Source: Caldilineaceae bacterium (GTDB taxonomy: Bacteria; Chloroflexota; Anaerolineae; Caldilineales; Caldilineaceae). From it: a DNA stretch of 64,000 nucleotides. Every line of letters starts with the position of its first letter. Within the stretch, counting starts at the first letter, position 1. The stretch spans positions 5,808 through 69,807 of the forward strand of contig JACKBA010000033.1 of the NCBI GenBank assembly GCA_020634815.1, given 5' to 3'. Under the pieces are notes generated by a model. The model was not told where the DNA came from, did no database searches, and saw only the letters and a list, made by a program, of their open reading frames with translations. This document shows, piece by piece, positions 31,057 through 38,374 of the stretch. The position numbers and the translations under genes are program-made.

Positions 31057-31335
31057 GTGGTAGGTGAGGTTGCGGTCGGGCCGCAGCCGGATCTGGATCG
31101 TACCGGCCAGGTCGATGGTAGGCGAATAGACGCCGATCCCTTCAACTTTGACACTGGCGCCCGTGCAGCAGAAGTAGTCGACGGCGTTGCGCAACTCCTC
31201 GATGACGAGGCGCACATCGCTGGCGGCCACCGCACACTGACGTGAAATGTACGAAGCCAGCTCCTTCGTCTCCACCCGGCGGATGATTTCGATGCTCGGG
31301 CAGTACGCACGAATGGCACGAATACGTTGGGTCAT
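30937..31335 (-). CDS. HU/IHF-like DNA-binding protein
   Basis: A 132-residue basic protein similar in arrangement to HU-like domains of the bacteroidete/chloroflexal DNA-binding type: helices at 20-60 (VETKELASYISRQCAVAASDVRLV), then strands VEGIGVYSPTID and IRLRPDRNL that would form the DNA-gripping arm region, and a C-terminal extension NREAIGKTSDELVTIWNESHP. It is presumably a nucleoid-associated protein. A good AAGGAGG site precedes ATG 31335, partly held in a small hairpin. A homologue lies at 47686-48081 and a fragment at 38242-38361, so this family has been duplicated repeatedly in the region. Confidence 0.7.
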   Translation of the reverse strand: MTQRIRAIRAYCPSIEIIRRVETKELASYISRQCAVAASDVRLVIEELRNAVDYFCCTGASVKVEGIGVYSPTIDLAGTIQIRLRPDRNLTYHINTPGEFLGTIRNREAIGKTSDELVTIWNESHPGEQIPT

Positions 31336-31340
31336 AGTGG

Positions 31341-31360
31341 TGATCCCTCCTTTGGGATCA
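31341..31360 (-). promoter_or_regulatory. Hairpin holding the Shine-Dalgarno of the HU-like gene
   Basis: TGATCCC (31341-31347) and GGGATCA (31354-31360) are perfect 7-bp arms around a 6-nt loop. On the gene strand the AAGGAGG ribosome site overlaps loop and arm, 6 nt before the start codon, so folding could limit translation. Confidence 0.45.
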
Positions 31361-31772
31361 ATGGTTCAGCGATGATGGAGGCGTCCGGGGTGTCGGTAGC
31401 GATTGTCGCACCAACCGCGTCTTGGGGGAAAGTCCCTTGCGACGATTACCTGTCCGGGATGTTCCATTTCGCTTGACGTTGGTAAGAAAGTACTCAGCGT
31501 CCTGCGCTGGTAAAATCATGACATAATTCCGGGTGGGTTGGACAGCGACGGAAGGCTGGAAGTGACATACGACAAAGGGCCGATGCGCACAGCGCACGGC
31601 TACGCTATTCGGCCGCCGGCTGGTCGAGCGCTTCGGCGTAATGTGGGAGAAAAAGCGATTTCTTTGAAAGAAGTTGGCGGCGCCGGCCAAAACACGGGCG
31701 AAGGGATACAACACCATACATGCTCCCATGGTGTTGAATCCAGGCATCCTCGCATTTCTTCTGCCGGGTCCG
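31361..31772. other. Gene-free stretch upstream of the HU-like gene
   Basis: About 410 bp between the transporter stop and the HU-like leader. Apart from a TTTCTTTGAAAGAA palindrome (31659-31672) and presumably the HU-like promoter I see nothing; short ORFs here do not look coding. Confidence 0.5.
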
Positions 31773-33728
31773 TTACTGCAGAGAAACCCATGTCTCGGGT
31801 TCTGCGATTCCATTCTCCACATGATTGCGCTGAATGTGATAGGGAACATTGATGACCACAATGTTCTCATGCACGTAGAGGCGGAAGCGCAGGATATTGG
31901 CTGTCTGATTATGCAGGAGGTTGGCCGCAACTGAGTTGGGGACAAACTCGGGAATCACCACCGTGATCAGCCGGTCGGGATATTCGTCGCTGTTGACGTG
32001 CTCGATGTACGTGATGAGCGGTGTCAAGATATCGCGGAAATCGTACGCAATCACGACCAACTCGATACCAATGGTTACTTCGGGGAAGCGCGCCCAACGC
32101 TGCCGGATTCGCTCCTCCTGTTCAGGAGACGTCACGATGCAGACTGCGCGTACGTCGCCAGCCAGTCGTTTGGCGTACTTGAGCGCACGCAACGTGCCGC
32201 GGTGGATGTCGGCGATGGGCACGATGACGACATCGCCGATGTCGACCATGTCGATCGGTCGCAGATCCTGTGTACTGAGCGCCTCTGCTACGTCGGCGTA
32301 GTGCTTATGGATGGAGCGTAACCAGAAAACGAGCAGGGGGATAGCCACGACGACCAGCCAGGCTCCTTCCGTGAACTTGGTGATGACAAGCACGGCGAAA
32401 ACGATACCCGTCGTTACCGCACCGACGGCATTAACGGCGCGTTTCCACCACCAACCACTTTCGAAATGGATGACCGTTGCATCTGTATGTTTCGTCTCAC
32501 CGGGCGGAACCTTTGCCACGCGCCCCATCAGGCGCACCATGCCCGCCTGCGACAGCGTGAAACAGAGCATGACGCCGAGAGCGTAGAGGGGCAGCATGGC
32601 AATCTCGTCAGCGGCGAATATGATGACGATGACCGAGGACAATAACGCCAGCGTGACTATCCCGGAACTGAACACCAGGCGGCTGCCACGGTTCTGCAGC
32701 CAGCGGGGCAGAAAGCCGTCATTGGCCAGAAAGGAACTCAACCGTGGAAAGTCCTGGTATCCCGTATTGGCGGCCAGGACGAGGATCAGCATAGTAAAGA
32801 GCTGCACCCAGTAGTAGAGCACGCCGTTGCCGGCCACCAGGCGTGTCATCTGCGAGAGCACACTGTCGCCTTCCTCCGGCACAATCGCCAGTTGGGTGGC
32901 GAGGAACGAAATGCCCATAAAGAGCGCCATGGCCATCACACCCATCCAGACCATGGTGACTGCCGCATTCCTCGATTCGGGCGGTTTGAAGGCCTGGACA
33001 CCGTTGCTGATGGCCTCGATGCCCGTCAAGGCCGTGCAGCCGGCGGCAAAGGCGCGCAGTAGCAGCCAGACGAAGGCGAACTGCGTAACCGTATCCGCCG
33101 GCGGCACCTGTACCGGATGGGGTTCGAGCGGCGCACCGGCCAGGCCGGTGTAACGCGCAAGGCCGATGCCGATGATGACGAGCACGCCGCCGACAAAGGC
33201 GTAGGTGGGCAGCGCAAAGATGGTGCCGCTCTCGCGCACCCCGCGTAGATTGATCCACGTGAGCAGCACAATGGCGCCAAGCGCCAGGACGACCCGAAAA
33301 TCGTAGAGTTCGGGGAAAGCTGAAGTCATGGCGCGTACGCCTGCCGAAACCGAGACGGAGACGGTCAGAGTGTAGTCGACGAGCAGCGCCGCAGCGGCAA
33401 ATAAGGAGGGCAGCGTGCCCAGGTTATCCTTGGTGACCGTGTACGCACCGCCGCCGCCTGGGTAGTGAAGGATGGTCTGGATGTAGCTGAAGATGACAAA
33501 GATCACGAGCGCCGCGATCCCGATGGCGATGGGCATGGTCAGCCGCAGCGCACCGCTGCCCAGCAGGATGAGCACGCTCATGATGGCTTCGGTCGCGTAC
33601 GCGTTGCTGCTGATTGGGTCCGAGGCAAAGACGGCAAGCGCGCGTGCTTTGTCCAGGCGTTCGTGTAGTTCGGCGCTGGTCGGGAAAGGCGGGCCGATGA
33701 TGATATGTTTGATTTGTTGGAGCGTCAA
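31773..33728 (-). CDS. KimA-like APC-superfamily (potassium/amino acid) transporter
   Basis: A 651-residue membrane protein with about 12 transmembrane helices (residues 45-480) and a soluble C-terminal domain of about 150 residues resembling a universal-stress-like fold. The start of the membrane domain (LDKARALAVFASDPISSNAYATEAI, read in two parts) and HYPGGGGAYTVTKDNLG are characteristic of the KimA/KUP-like branch of APC transporters, which take up potassium with protons. TTG 33728 is taken as the start: it follows AAAGG and overlaps the stop of the small membrane gene (TTGA). The presence of KdpDE immediately upstream supports potassium as substrate; an amino acid transporter is the alternative. 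Confidence 0.8.
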   Translation of the reverse strand: MTLQQIKHIIIGPPFPTSAELHERLDKARALAVFASDPISSNAYATEAIMSVLILLGSGALRLTMPIAIGIAALVIFVIFSYIQTILHYPGGGGAYTVTKDNLGTLPSLFAAAALLVDYTLTVSVSVSAGVRAMTSAFPELYDFRVVLALGAIVLLTWINLRGVRESGTIFALPTYAFVGGVLVIIGIGLARYTGLAGAPLEPHPVQVPPADTVTQFAFVWLLLRAFAAGCTALTGIEAISNGVQAFKPPESRNAAVTMVWMGVMAMALFMGISFLATQLAIVPEEGDSVLSQMTRLVAGNGVLYYWVQLFTMLILVLAANTGYQDFPRLSSFLANDGFLPRWLQNRGSRLVFSSGIVTLALLSSVIVIIFAADEIAMLPLYALGVMLCFTLSQAGMVRLMGRVAKVPPGETKHTDATVIHFESGWWWKRAVNAVGAVTTGIVFAVLVITKFTEGAWLVVVAIPLLVFWLRSIHKHYADVAEALSTQDLRPIDMVDIGDVVIVPIADIHRGTLRALKYAKRLAGDVRAVCIVTSPEQEERIRQRWARFPEVTIGIELVVIAYDFRDILTPLITYIEHVNSDEYPDRLITVVIPEFVPNSVAANLLHNQTANILRFRLYVHENIVVINVPYHIQRNHVENGIAEPETWVSLQ

Positions 33729-33898
33729 CGGAATACCTTTCTGCTTGACACAGGGTGAGGTTCTGACTTCAACTCGCCCAGAGGGGTGCGTGGGGGGCGG
33801 TGGCTGACTTCGATGCGAATCTCGTCCCAAAGGACGATGGCGAACAGTGCTATCGCAACAATGGCGATGGCTAGCCCGACCGGCTGGCTGACTAACAT
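33725..33898 (-). CDS. Small single-span membrane protein
   Basis: A 57-residue protein starting at ATG 33898 behind AGAGG. One transmembrane helix (VGLAIAIVAIALFAIVLW) is followed by a basic cytoplasmic tail. Its stop overlaps the TTG start of the KimA-like transporter, so the two are coupled and it may be an accessory or stabilising subunit, in the way KdpF serves KdpA. No sequence family is recognised. A candidate KdpE-controlled promoter lies just upstream (33947-34012). Confidence 0.6.
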   Translation of the reverse strand: MLVSQPVGLAIAIVAIALFAIVLWDEIRIEVSHRPPRTPLGELKSEPHPVSSRKVFR

Positions 33899-33946
33899 GG
33901 TGTAGCCTCTGAATATGGCGCCGGACAAAGCAGGTCCGACGTCTAC

Positions 33947-34012
33947 AGCATAGCGGAAACGGAATCAGGGCAGGGTCAAGGTTTGAGAGAGGAAGATCAA
34001 GAAAATATCAAG
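33947..34012 (-). promoter_or_regulatory. Candidate KdpE-type promoter of the transporter operon
   Basis: Four half-sites related to ATCAAG lie at 33964 (ATCAGG), 33975 (GTCAAG), 33996 and 34007 (both ATCAAG), spaced 11, 21 and 11 bp, all on one helix face. On the gene strand a TATGCT -10-like box (33947-33952) follows 12 bp after the nearest half-site, with no good -35, as at activator-dependent promoters. The same layout recurs at 37863-37929. Confidence 0.6.
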
Positions 34013-34098
34013 AGGATTTGGGTGCAGGCACATTGAGCCTGCCGGGCATGCCGCAGCGCAGGCGCGTAGCATTGTGTACTGGTGCGGGGTGCCAGGAT

Positions 34099-34785
34099 TC
34101 AGTCGGCGATGAGGCGATAGCCGACGCCAGGTTCAGTGACAATCAGCTTGGGTAGCGCCGGGTTGGACTCAAGCTTCTGGCGCAGTTGGCCGAAGTAGAC
34201 GCGCAGATAGTGAAGCTCATCGACGTATTGCGGCCCCCACACCTCACTCAGAATCTGGCGATGGGTGAGCACCCTGCCGGGATGCTGGGCCAGCAGCCGC
34301 AGTAACGCATATTCGGTTGGGGTGAGCTTGACGGCTTCACCGCCCCGCGTGACGAGCCGGCGCGCCAGGTCAATCTGGACGTCGCCAAAGGTGAGCACCG
34401 GCTCCGGCGTTTGCGGGGTCATGTGACGCAGAGCGACGCGTAGCCGCGCCAGCAGTTCGACGGTGCTGAAGGGTTTGGTCAAGTAATCGTCGGCGCCGGC
34501 GTCGAGCGCGCTCACCTTGTCCAGGTCGGCGGCGCGCACCGAAAGCATGACAACCGGCGTCGTTGTCCACTCGCGCAGCCGGCGCAGCACTTCGACCCCC
34601 GACATATCCGGCAGATTCATGTCAAGAATGATGACATCCGGGCGATGCAGCACCGCCTGGGCCAGCGCGTTGTCGCCGCTGTCCGCCTCAAAGACACGGT
34701 AGTCGTTAGCTTCCAGGCTGATGCGCAGAAAGCGCCGAATCTGGATTTCGTCATCTACAATCAGGATGTGCGGGCCTTCGGTCAC
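34099..34785 (-). CDS. kdpE: KdpE-family response regulator
   Basis: A 228-residue OmpR/KdpE-type regulator: receiver domain with acidic pocket DDE (11-13), phosphoacceptor Asp55 (IILDMNLPD), Thr/Ser and Lys in YLTKPFS, then a winged-helix DNA-binding domain (LTPTEYALLRLLAQHPGRVL, SEVWGPQYVDELHYLRVY) typical of KdpE. The start is GTG 34785, overlapping the kdpD stop by 4 bp (GTGA). It would be phosphorylated by KdpD and bind direct repeats. The usual target, kdpFABC, is absent from the window; a KimA-like transporter follows instead. Confidence 0.93.
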   Translation of the reverse strand: MTEGPHILIVDDEIQIRRFLRISLEANDYRVFEADSGDNALAQAVLHRPDVIILDMNLPDMSGVEVLRRLREWTTTPVVMLSVRAADLDKVSALDAGADDYLTKPFSTVELLARLRVALRHMTPQTPEPVLTFGDVQIDLARRLVTRGGEAVKLTPTEYALLRLLAQHPGRVLTHRQILSEVWGPQYVDELHYLRVYFGQLRQKLESNPALPKLIVTEPGVGYRLIAD

Positions 34786-37487
34786 AGGGTCGCCTCCTTG
34801 ACGGGCGGTGGCGGCGAACTCACAGGCAGGCGGATCGAGAAGGTCGTCCCACCGCCGGCGCGTGGCTGCACCGTCAACGTCCCGCCGTGCGCCTCGACCA
34901 GACCGCGGCAGATGGAGAGGCCGAGGCCGGTGCCGCCGGCAGCCGTCCCAGGCACGCGGTAGAACTTTTCAAAGATACGCTCGAGAGCATGAGCCGGAAT
35001 GCCCGGTCCGCGATCTGAAATGTCCAGCCGCACCCACTCTCCTTCCGCTGCGGCCGTGATGTCCAGTGCGGAATCGGCCGGCGTATAGGAGCAGGCGTTG
35101 TCGAGCAGGTTGACCAGCACTTGCTCCATGAGGACGAAATCCATCTTGACGAGCGGTATCGCCGGTTCAATCACAACCGTGAGCGGCCGGCCGGCGATTT
35201 CGCCCTGGAGGCGACGCAACGCAACGCCGGCCACATCGCTGATGTCACACCACTCCACCTTGAGTTGCAGGCGGCCGGCATCCAGTCGCGACATGTCGAG
35301 CAGGTTTTCGACCAGACGATTGAGCCGTTCGGCAGCCGACTCTATTTCGACCGCCAATTCCGTGCGTGAGGTCGAGTTCAGCGCTGTATTCGGGTCGAGC
35401 ATACTGCTGGCGGCGCCGGCGATGGTGGCGATGGGTGTGCGCAATTCGTGCGAGATGGAATTGAGCAGCGTCGTGTAGAGGCGCTCGGATTCGCGCAACA
35501 TGACCGCCTGTTCGGCCGCCTCATCGAGCAGTTCGCGCTCGATGACCAGTGCAACCTGGCTGGTAAAGGTCTCCAACAGCACTTCCTGGTCAAAGGATAG
35601 ACGGCCAGGCTGTCGCGTGCGGACGCCTAGCACGCCAACGGTGCGGCCTGGCGTAGAAAGCGGACGAAATTGCGCCGAAGCTTGTGGCAGCGTTGCAGTG
35701 TGCCGGCCGGCGGGCCGATTGTTTTCAAAAGTCCAGGTTGCCACACCCGTATCCCTGTCGCCAACAGTGAGCGTGCTGGACGGATGCACGTTCTTGGCTA
35801 GCTTGCCTGCGTGCGTCAGCATGATGGCTACATCGGCGTCAAAGACGCGGCCGATCTGCTCGACCGCAGTTCGCAGCACGTCATCCATATTGACGGCTGT
35901 GGCGGTCTCGTGTGCCAGCGTGTATAGCGCCGTCGTGCGATCGGCATTGTGTTGCGCCTGCCGTTCGCGTGTGCGCAGGCGTGCGGTGAGCGTTCCTGCA
36001 AAGAGCGCAATGGCAAAGTAAAGCAGAAAGAGGATGATATCCTCCAGCGCCGCAATCGCGAAGGTGAAGCGGGGGTGCATGAACAGATAGTTCCATGAGA
36101 CGGCGCTGGCGGACGCTGCCAGCAGCGCGGGGCCACGCCCCAAATAAACGGCGATCAGCAGGACGGCCAGCAGGCTAATCAACCCGACTGCCTGGTACGT
36201 GATCCAGGGTACGGTCAGGTCGGCCGCCAGCAAGAGCGCAGTCACGCAGGTTACGATGACAAACGCCCACCCATAGTCTTGCCAGGTCGAGTGTGACTGG
36301 GTGATTGCGAAGGGAGGGCGAGGCGCACGAGTTGTAGCTTCCTTTTGCCCTGAGACAACATAGATGTCGGTCGTGCCACCGGCCTGGATGAGTCGTTCGA
36401 CCAGCGATCCGCCGTGCAGCCAGTCTCGAAGCCGCGTATGCAGCGGACGGCCCACAATGATCTGTGTGGCGTTTCGTTGTTGGGCAAGACGCAACAGGCC
36501 GGCGACGATATCTTCACCCGCTGCCGTGACAACTTCGCCGCCGAGCGTGCGCACAAGTTCCAGATTCTTTGTCAGCATCTCACGCTGCGCAGCCGTGAGC
36601 CTGGTCGACGTCTCGATAGACGCGGCAAACCACGGCGCTTCCAGGTTGTAGGCCATGCGGCGTGTCCAGCGAATCACCTCTTCGGAAAATGGGCTGGGGC
36701 TAACTGCCACCATCAGGCGCTCTCCCGATTTCCACGGGCCGGCGATACGCTTGACTTCCATGTAATCCTGAAGCTGGTGGTCTACGTGCTCGGCCGTCAG
36801 GCGCAGCGCCATCTCGCGCAGCGCCATCAAGTTGCCGATGCGGAAGAAGGTGTTGCCCGCCACCTCGGCGCCTTCAGGTGCGTGAACTTTTCCCTCTGCC
36901 AGACGCTTGCGCAGTGCCGCAGGCGTCAGATCGATGAGTTCGATCTCGTCTGCCAGGTCAAGCAGCGAATCCGGTATCCTCTGCGTGACCTCAATCCCTG
37001 TGATCTGGCGAACGGCGTCGGCGCGACTCTCGAAATGCTGGACGTTGACCGTGGTGTAGATATCGATGCCGGCGTCCAGCAGTTCCAGTACATCCTGATA
37101 GCGCTTGACATGGCGTGCGCCGGCGGCATTGCTCTGGGCAAGATCGTCAACGAGCAGGATTCGAGGCGCACGGGCCAAAGCGGCATCCAGGTTCATGGCG
37201 TCGAGGGCATCAACGGCGAGCCTGCCATTGCGCCCGGCGAGTTGTTCCAGCCCCACCAGTAGCAGATTTGTGTCGGGACTACCGTGCGTGTTCACACAGC
37301 CCACGACGATGTCGACGCCTTCGGCCTGCTCTTTGCGCGCTGCTTGCAGCATGGCGGAGGTCTTGCCAACGCCAGGCGCCATGCCGAGGAAGATTTTCAA
37401 TCGGCCGGGCGGCTGCTGCGGCTCTCGTTGCCGCGCAGGAGTGGATTGTGAGCCGTGCAATGGGTGATGTGAACGCATACCATCCAT
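34782..37487 (-). CDS. kdpD: KdpD-family sensor histidine kinase
   Basis: A 901-residue full-length KdpD. The N-terminal KdpD domain has Walker A GMAPGVGKT (35-43), the family's conserved DIVVGCVNTHG and IYTTVNVQHFES, and the Walker-B-like ILLVDDLAQSN; a universal-stress-like domain follows (to about 385), then four membrane spans (about 400-500), a GAF-like region, the phosphoacceptor helix SISHELRTPIATIAG and an HATPase domain (DRGPGIP, GTGLGLS). KdpD senses potassium limitation and ionic strength and phosphorylates KdpE. The window shows no kdpFABC. It overlaps kdpE and probably shares a promoter upstream of the small ORF at 37541-37729. Confidence 0.95.
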   Translation of the reverse strand: MDGMRSHHPLHGSQSTPARQREPQQPPGRLKIFLGMAPGVGKTSAMLQAARKEQAEGVDIVVGCVNTHGSPDTNLLLVGLEQLAGRNGRLAVDALDAMNLDAALARAPRILLVDDLAQSNAAGARHVKRYQDVLELLDAGIDIYTTVNVQHFESRADAVRQITGIEVTQRIPDSLLDLADEIELIDLTPAALRKRLAEGKVHAPEGAEVAGNTFFRIGNLMALREMALRLTAEHVDHQLQDYMEVKRIAGPWKSGERLMVAVSPSPFSEEVIRWTRRMAYNLEAPWFAASIETSTRLTAAQREMLTKNLELVRTLGGEVVTAAGEDIVAGLLRLAQQRNATQIIVGRPLHTRLRDWLHGGSLVERLIQAGGTTDIYVVSGQKEATTRAPRPPFAITQSHSTWQDYGWAFVIVTCVTALLLAADLTVPWITYQAVGLISLLAVLLIAVYLGRGPALLAASASAVSWNYLFMHPRFTFAIAALEDIILFLLYFAIALFAGTLTARLRTRERQAQHNADRTTALYTLAHETATAVNMDDVLRTAVEQIGRVFDADVAIMLTHAGKLAKNVHPSSTLTVGDRDTGVATWTFENNRPAGRHTATLPQASAQFRPLSTPGRTVGVLGVRTRQPGRLSFDQEVLLETFTSQVALVIERELLDEAAEQAVMLRESERLYTTLLNSISHELRTPIATIAGAASSMLDPNTALNSTSRTELAVEIESAAERLNRLVENLLDMSRLDAGRLQLKVEWCDISDVAGVALRRLQGEIAGRPLTVVIEPAIPLVKMDFVLMEQVLVNLLDNACSYTPADSALDITAAAEGEWVRLDISDRGPGIPAHALERIFEKFYRVPGTAAGGTGLGLSICRGLVEAHGGTLTVQPRAGGGTTFSIRLPVSSPPPPVKEATL

Positions 37488-37540
37488 TGTAGCGCATCAA
37501 GGGCCAGCGTCACTTCCTTGTTGTTCACGTAGGGCCAAAC

Positions 37541-37729
37541 CTAACGTGGATCGCCACACTCAATATCCGGTGGCTGCGTGCAGGGATAGACCACTGCCTT
37601 CCGCTCTTGTTCCATGAGCCAGAGTACAGAATCGGGGTCGTGTGGTCTGCGCTGAGCGTGCCTGCCGACGAGACCCAGGCGGTCGATAACCCGATTGAGT
37701 AGCCGGACGAATTCCTCAATGTTGACCAT
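37541..37729 (-). CDS. Possible small gene at the head of the kdp operon
   Basis: A 62-codon ORF (MVNIEEFVRLLNRVIDRLG and a short C-terminal part with two Cys) lies between a candidate KdpE-type promoter and kdpD, on the same strand. The N-terminal half looks like an amphipathic helix. The ribosome site is weak and I recognise no family. It could be a leader peptide or small regulator, or a chance ORF in a 370-nt leader of kdpD. Confidence 0.4.
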   Translation of the reverse strand: MVNIEEFVRLLNRVIDRLGLVGRHAQRRPHDPDSVLWLMEQERKAVVYPCTQPPDIECGDPR

Positions 37730-38136
37730 GCTCCGCTCACTTCCTAGCTGACCTTGGCGCCGGCCGCCGGTATGAGCGCACCCCATTCATGATTGTCATC
37801 TGGACGGAGAACGCGCTCGGTGCAGAGCCTGGCGCATCGTGACAAGTCCACAAGCTATCCAGAGCATGCACCAGGCCAGGGGCAAGAATGCATCAAGGTA
37901 CGTGAGATTCGCATCAAGAAAAGATCAGGATGACCATGGAGGGCTTCACATAGTCTCTGAGCTTGGAACGAAGGTCGGGCTGCCACCACCCTACCCATCA
38001 TTCATCCCTCGACGTTGTCTGGCTGCCGTAGCCAATATGACAGGCGGCGTAGAGCGCCGAGCCAAGCACGATGGCTGACATTTTGGGGTAGGTGGCGCCT
38101 GCCCCTGCAACCTACTGGAAGGCAGCCAGAAGCAGG
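37730..38136. other. Gene-free stretch upstream of the kdp operon
   Basis: About 400 bp with no convincing gene. It contains the candidate KdpE-type promoter at 37863-37929; the remainder shows no recognised feature before the duplicated HU-tail segment begins. Confidence 0.5.
37863..37929 (-). promoter_or_regulatory. Candidate KdpE-type promoter of the kdpDE operon
   Basis: Half-sites GGCAAG (37881), ATCAAG (37892), ATCAAG (37913) and ATCAGG (37924) are spaced 11, 21 and 11 bp, the same layout as the array before the KimA-like operon; over the central 40 bp the two arrays agree at roughly 70 percent of positions by eye. A CATGCT -10-like box (37863-37868) follows 13 bp after the nearest site on the gene strand. 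Confidence 0.55.
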
Positions 38137-38177
38137 CAATGCAAAGCCCCGGCCAAAGTGGCCGGGGCTTTGCATTG
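38137..38177. terminator. Long perfect hairpin, copy of the HU-gene terminator
   Basis: CAATGCAAAGCCCCGGCC (38137-38154) and its exact complement (38160-38177) make an 18-bp stem with a 5-nt loop (AAAGT). It corresponds to the 30838-30866 terminator but with a longer stem; it now lies beyond the end of a truncated HU-like fragment. Confidence 0.75.
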
Positions 38178-38241
38178 CGCAGGGACATGCGGGCGGTGGG
38201 GCAGGGTCAGGGTCTACACCCGCCAGTGTGAGCCTGTCGCA

Positions 38242-38361
38242 TCAAGTCAGAATCTGCTCGCCGGGATGCGAGTCGTTCCAGATCGCCGCCAGTTCATCGG
38301 CTGTCCTGCCGATGGCTTCCCGGTTGCGGATGGTGCCGAGAAACTCGCCCGGCGGGTTGAG
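38242..38361 (-). pseudogene. 3' fragment of an HU-like gene (duplicate)
   Basis: About 39 codons ending ...NREAIGRTADELAAIWNDSHP and a GEQILT tail with TGA at 38244-38242, clearly homologous to the C-terminus of the HU-like protein at 30937-31335. The homology stops abruptly near 38361, where the 3' end of the BNR-repeat gene region begins, so the rest of the gene is lost. Confidence 0.85.
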
Positions 38362-38374
38362 CAGACCAAATCTC

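Noticed and set aside
33929..34098. c-di-AMP (ydaO-type) riboswitch before the KimA-like operon
   Set aside because: The short leader after the proposed promoter lacks room and the conserved ydaO elements; a covariance-model search would settle it.
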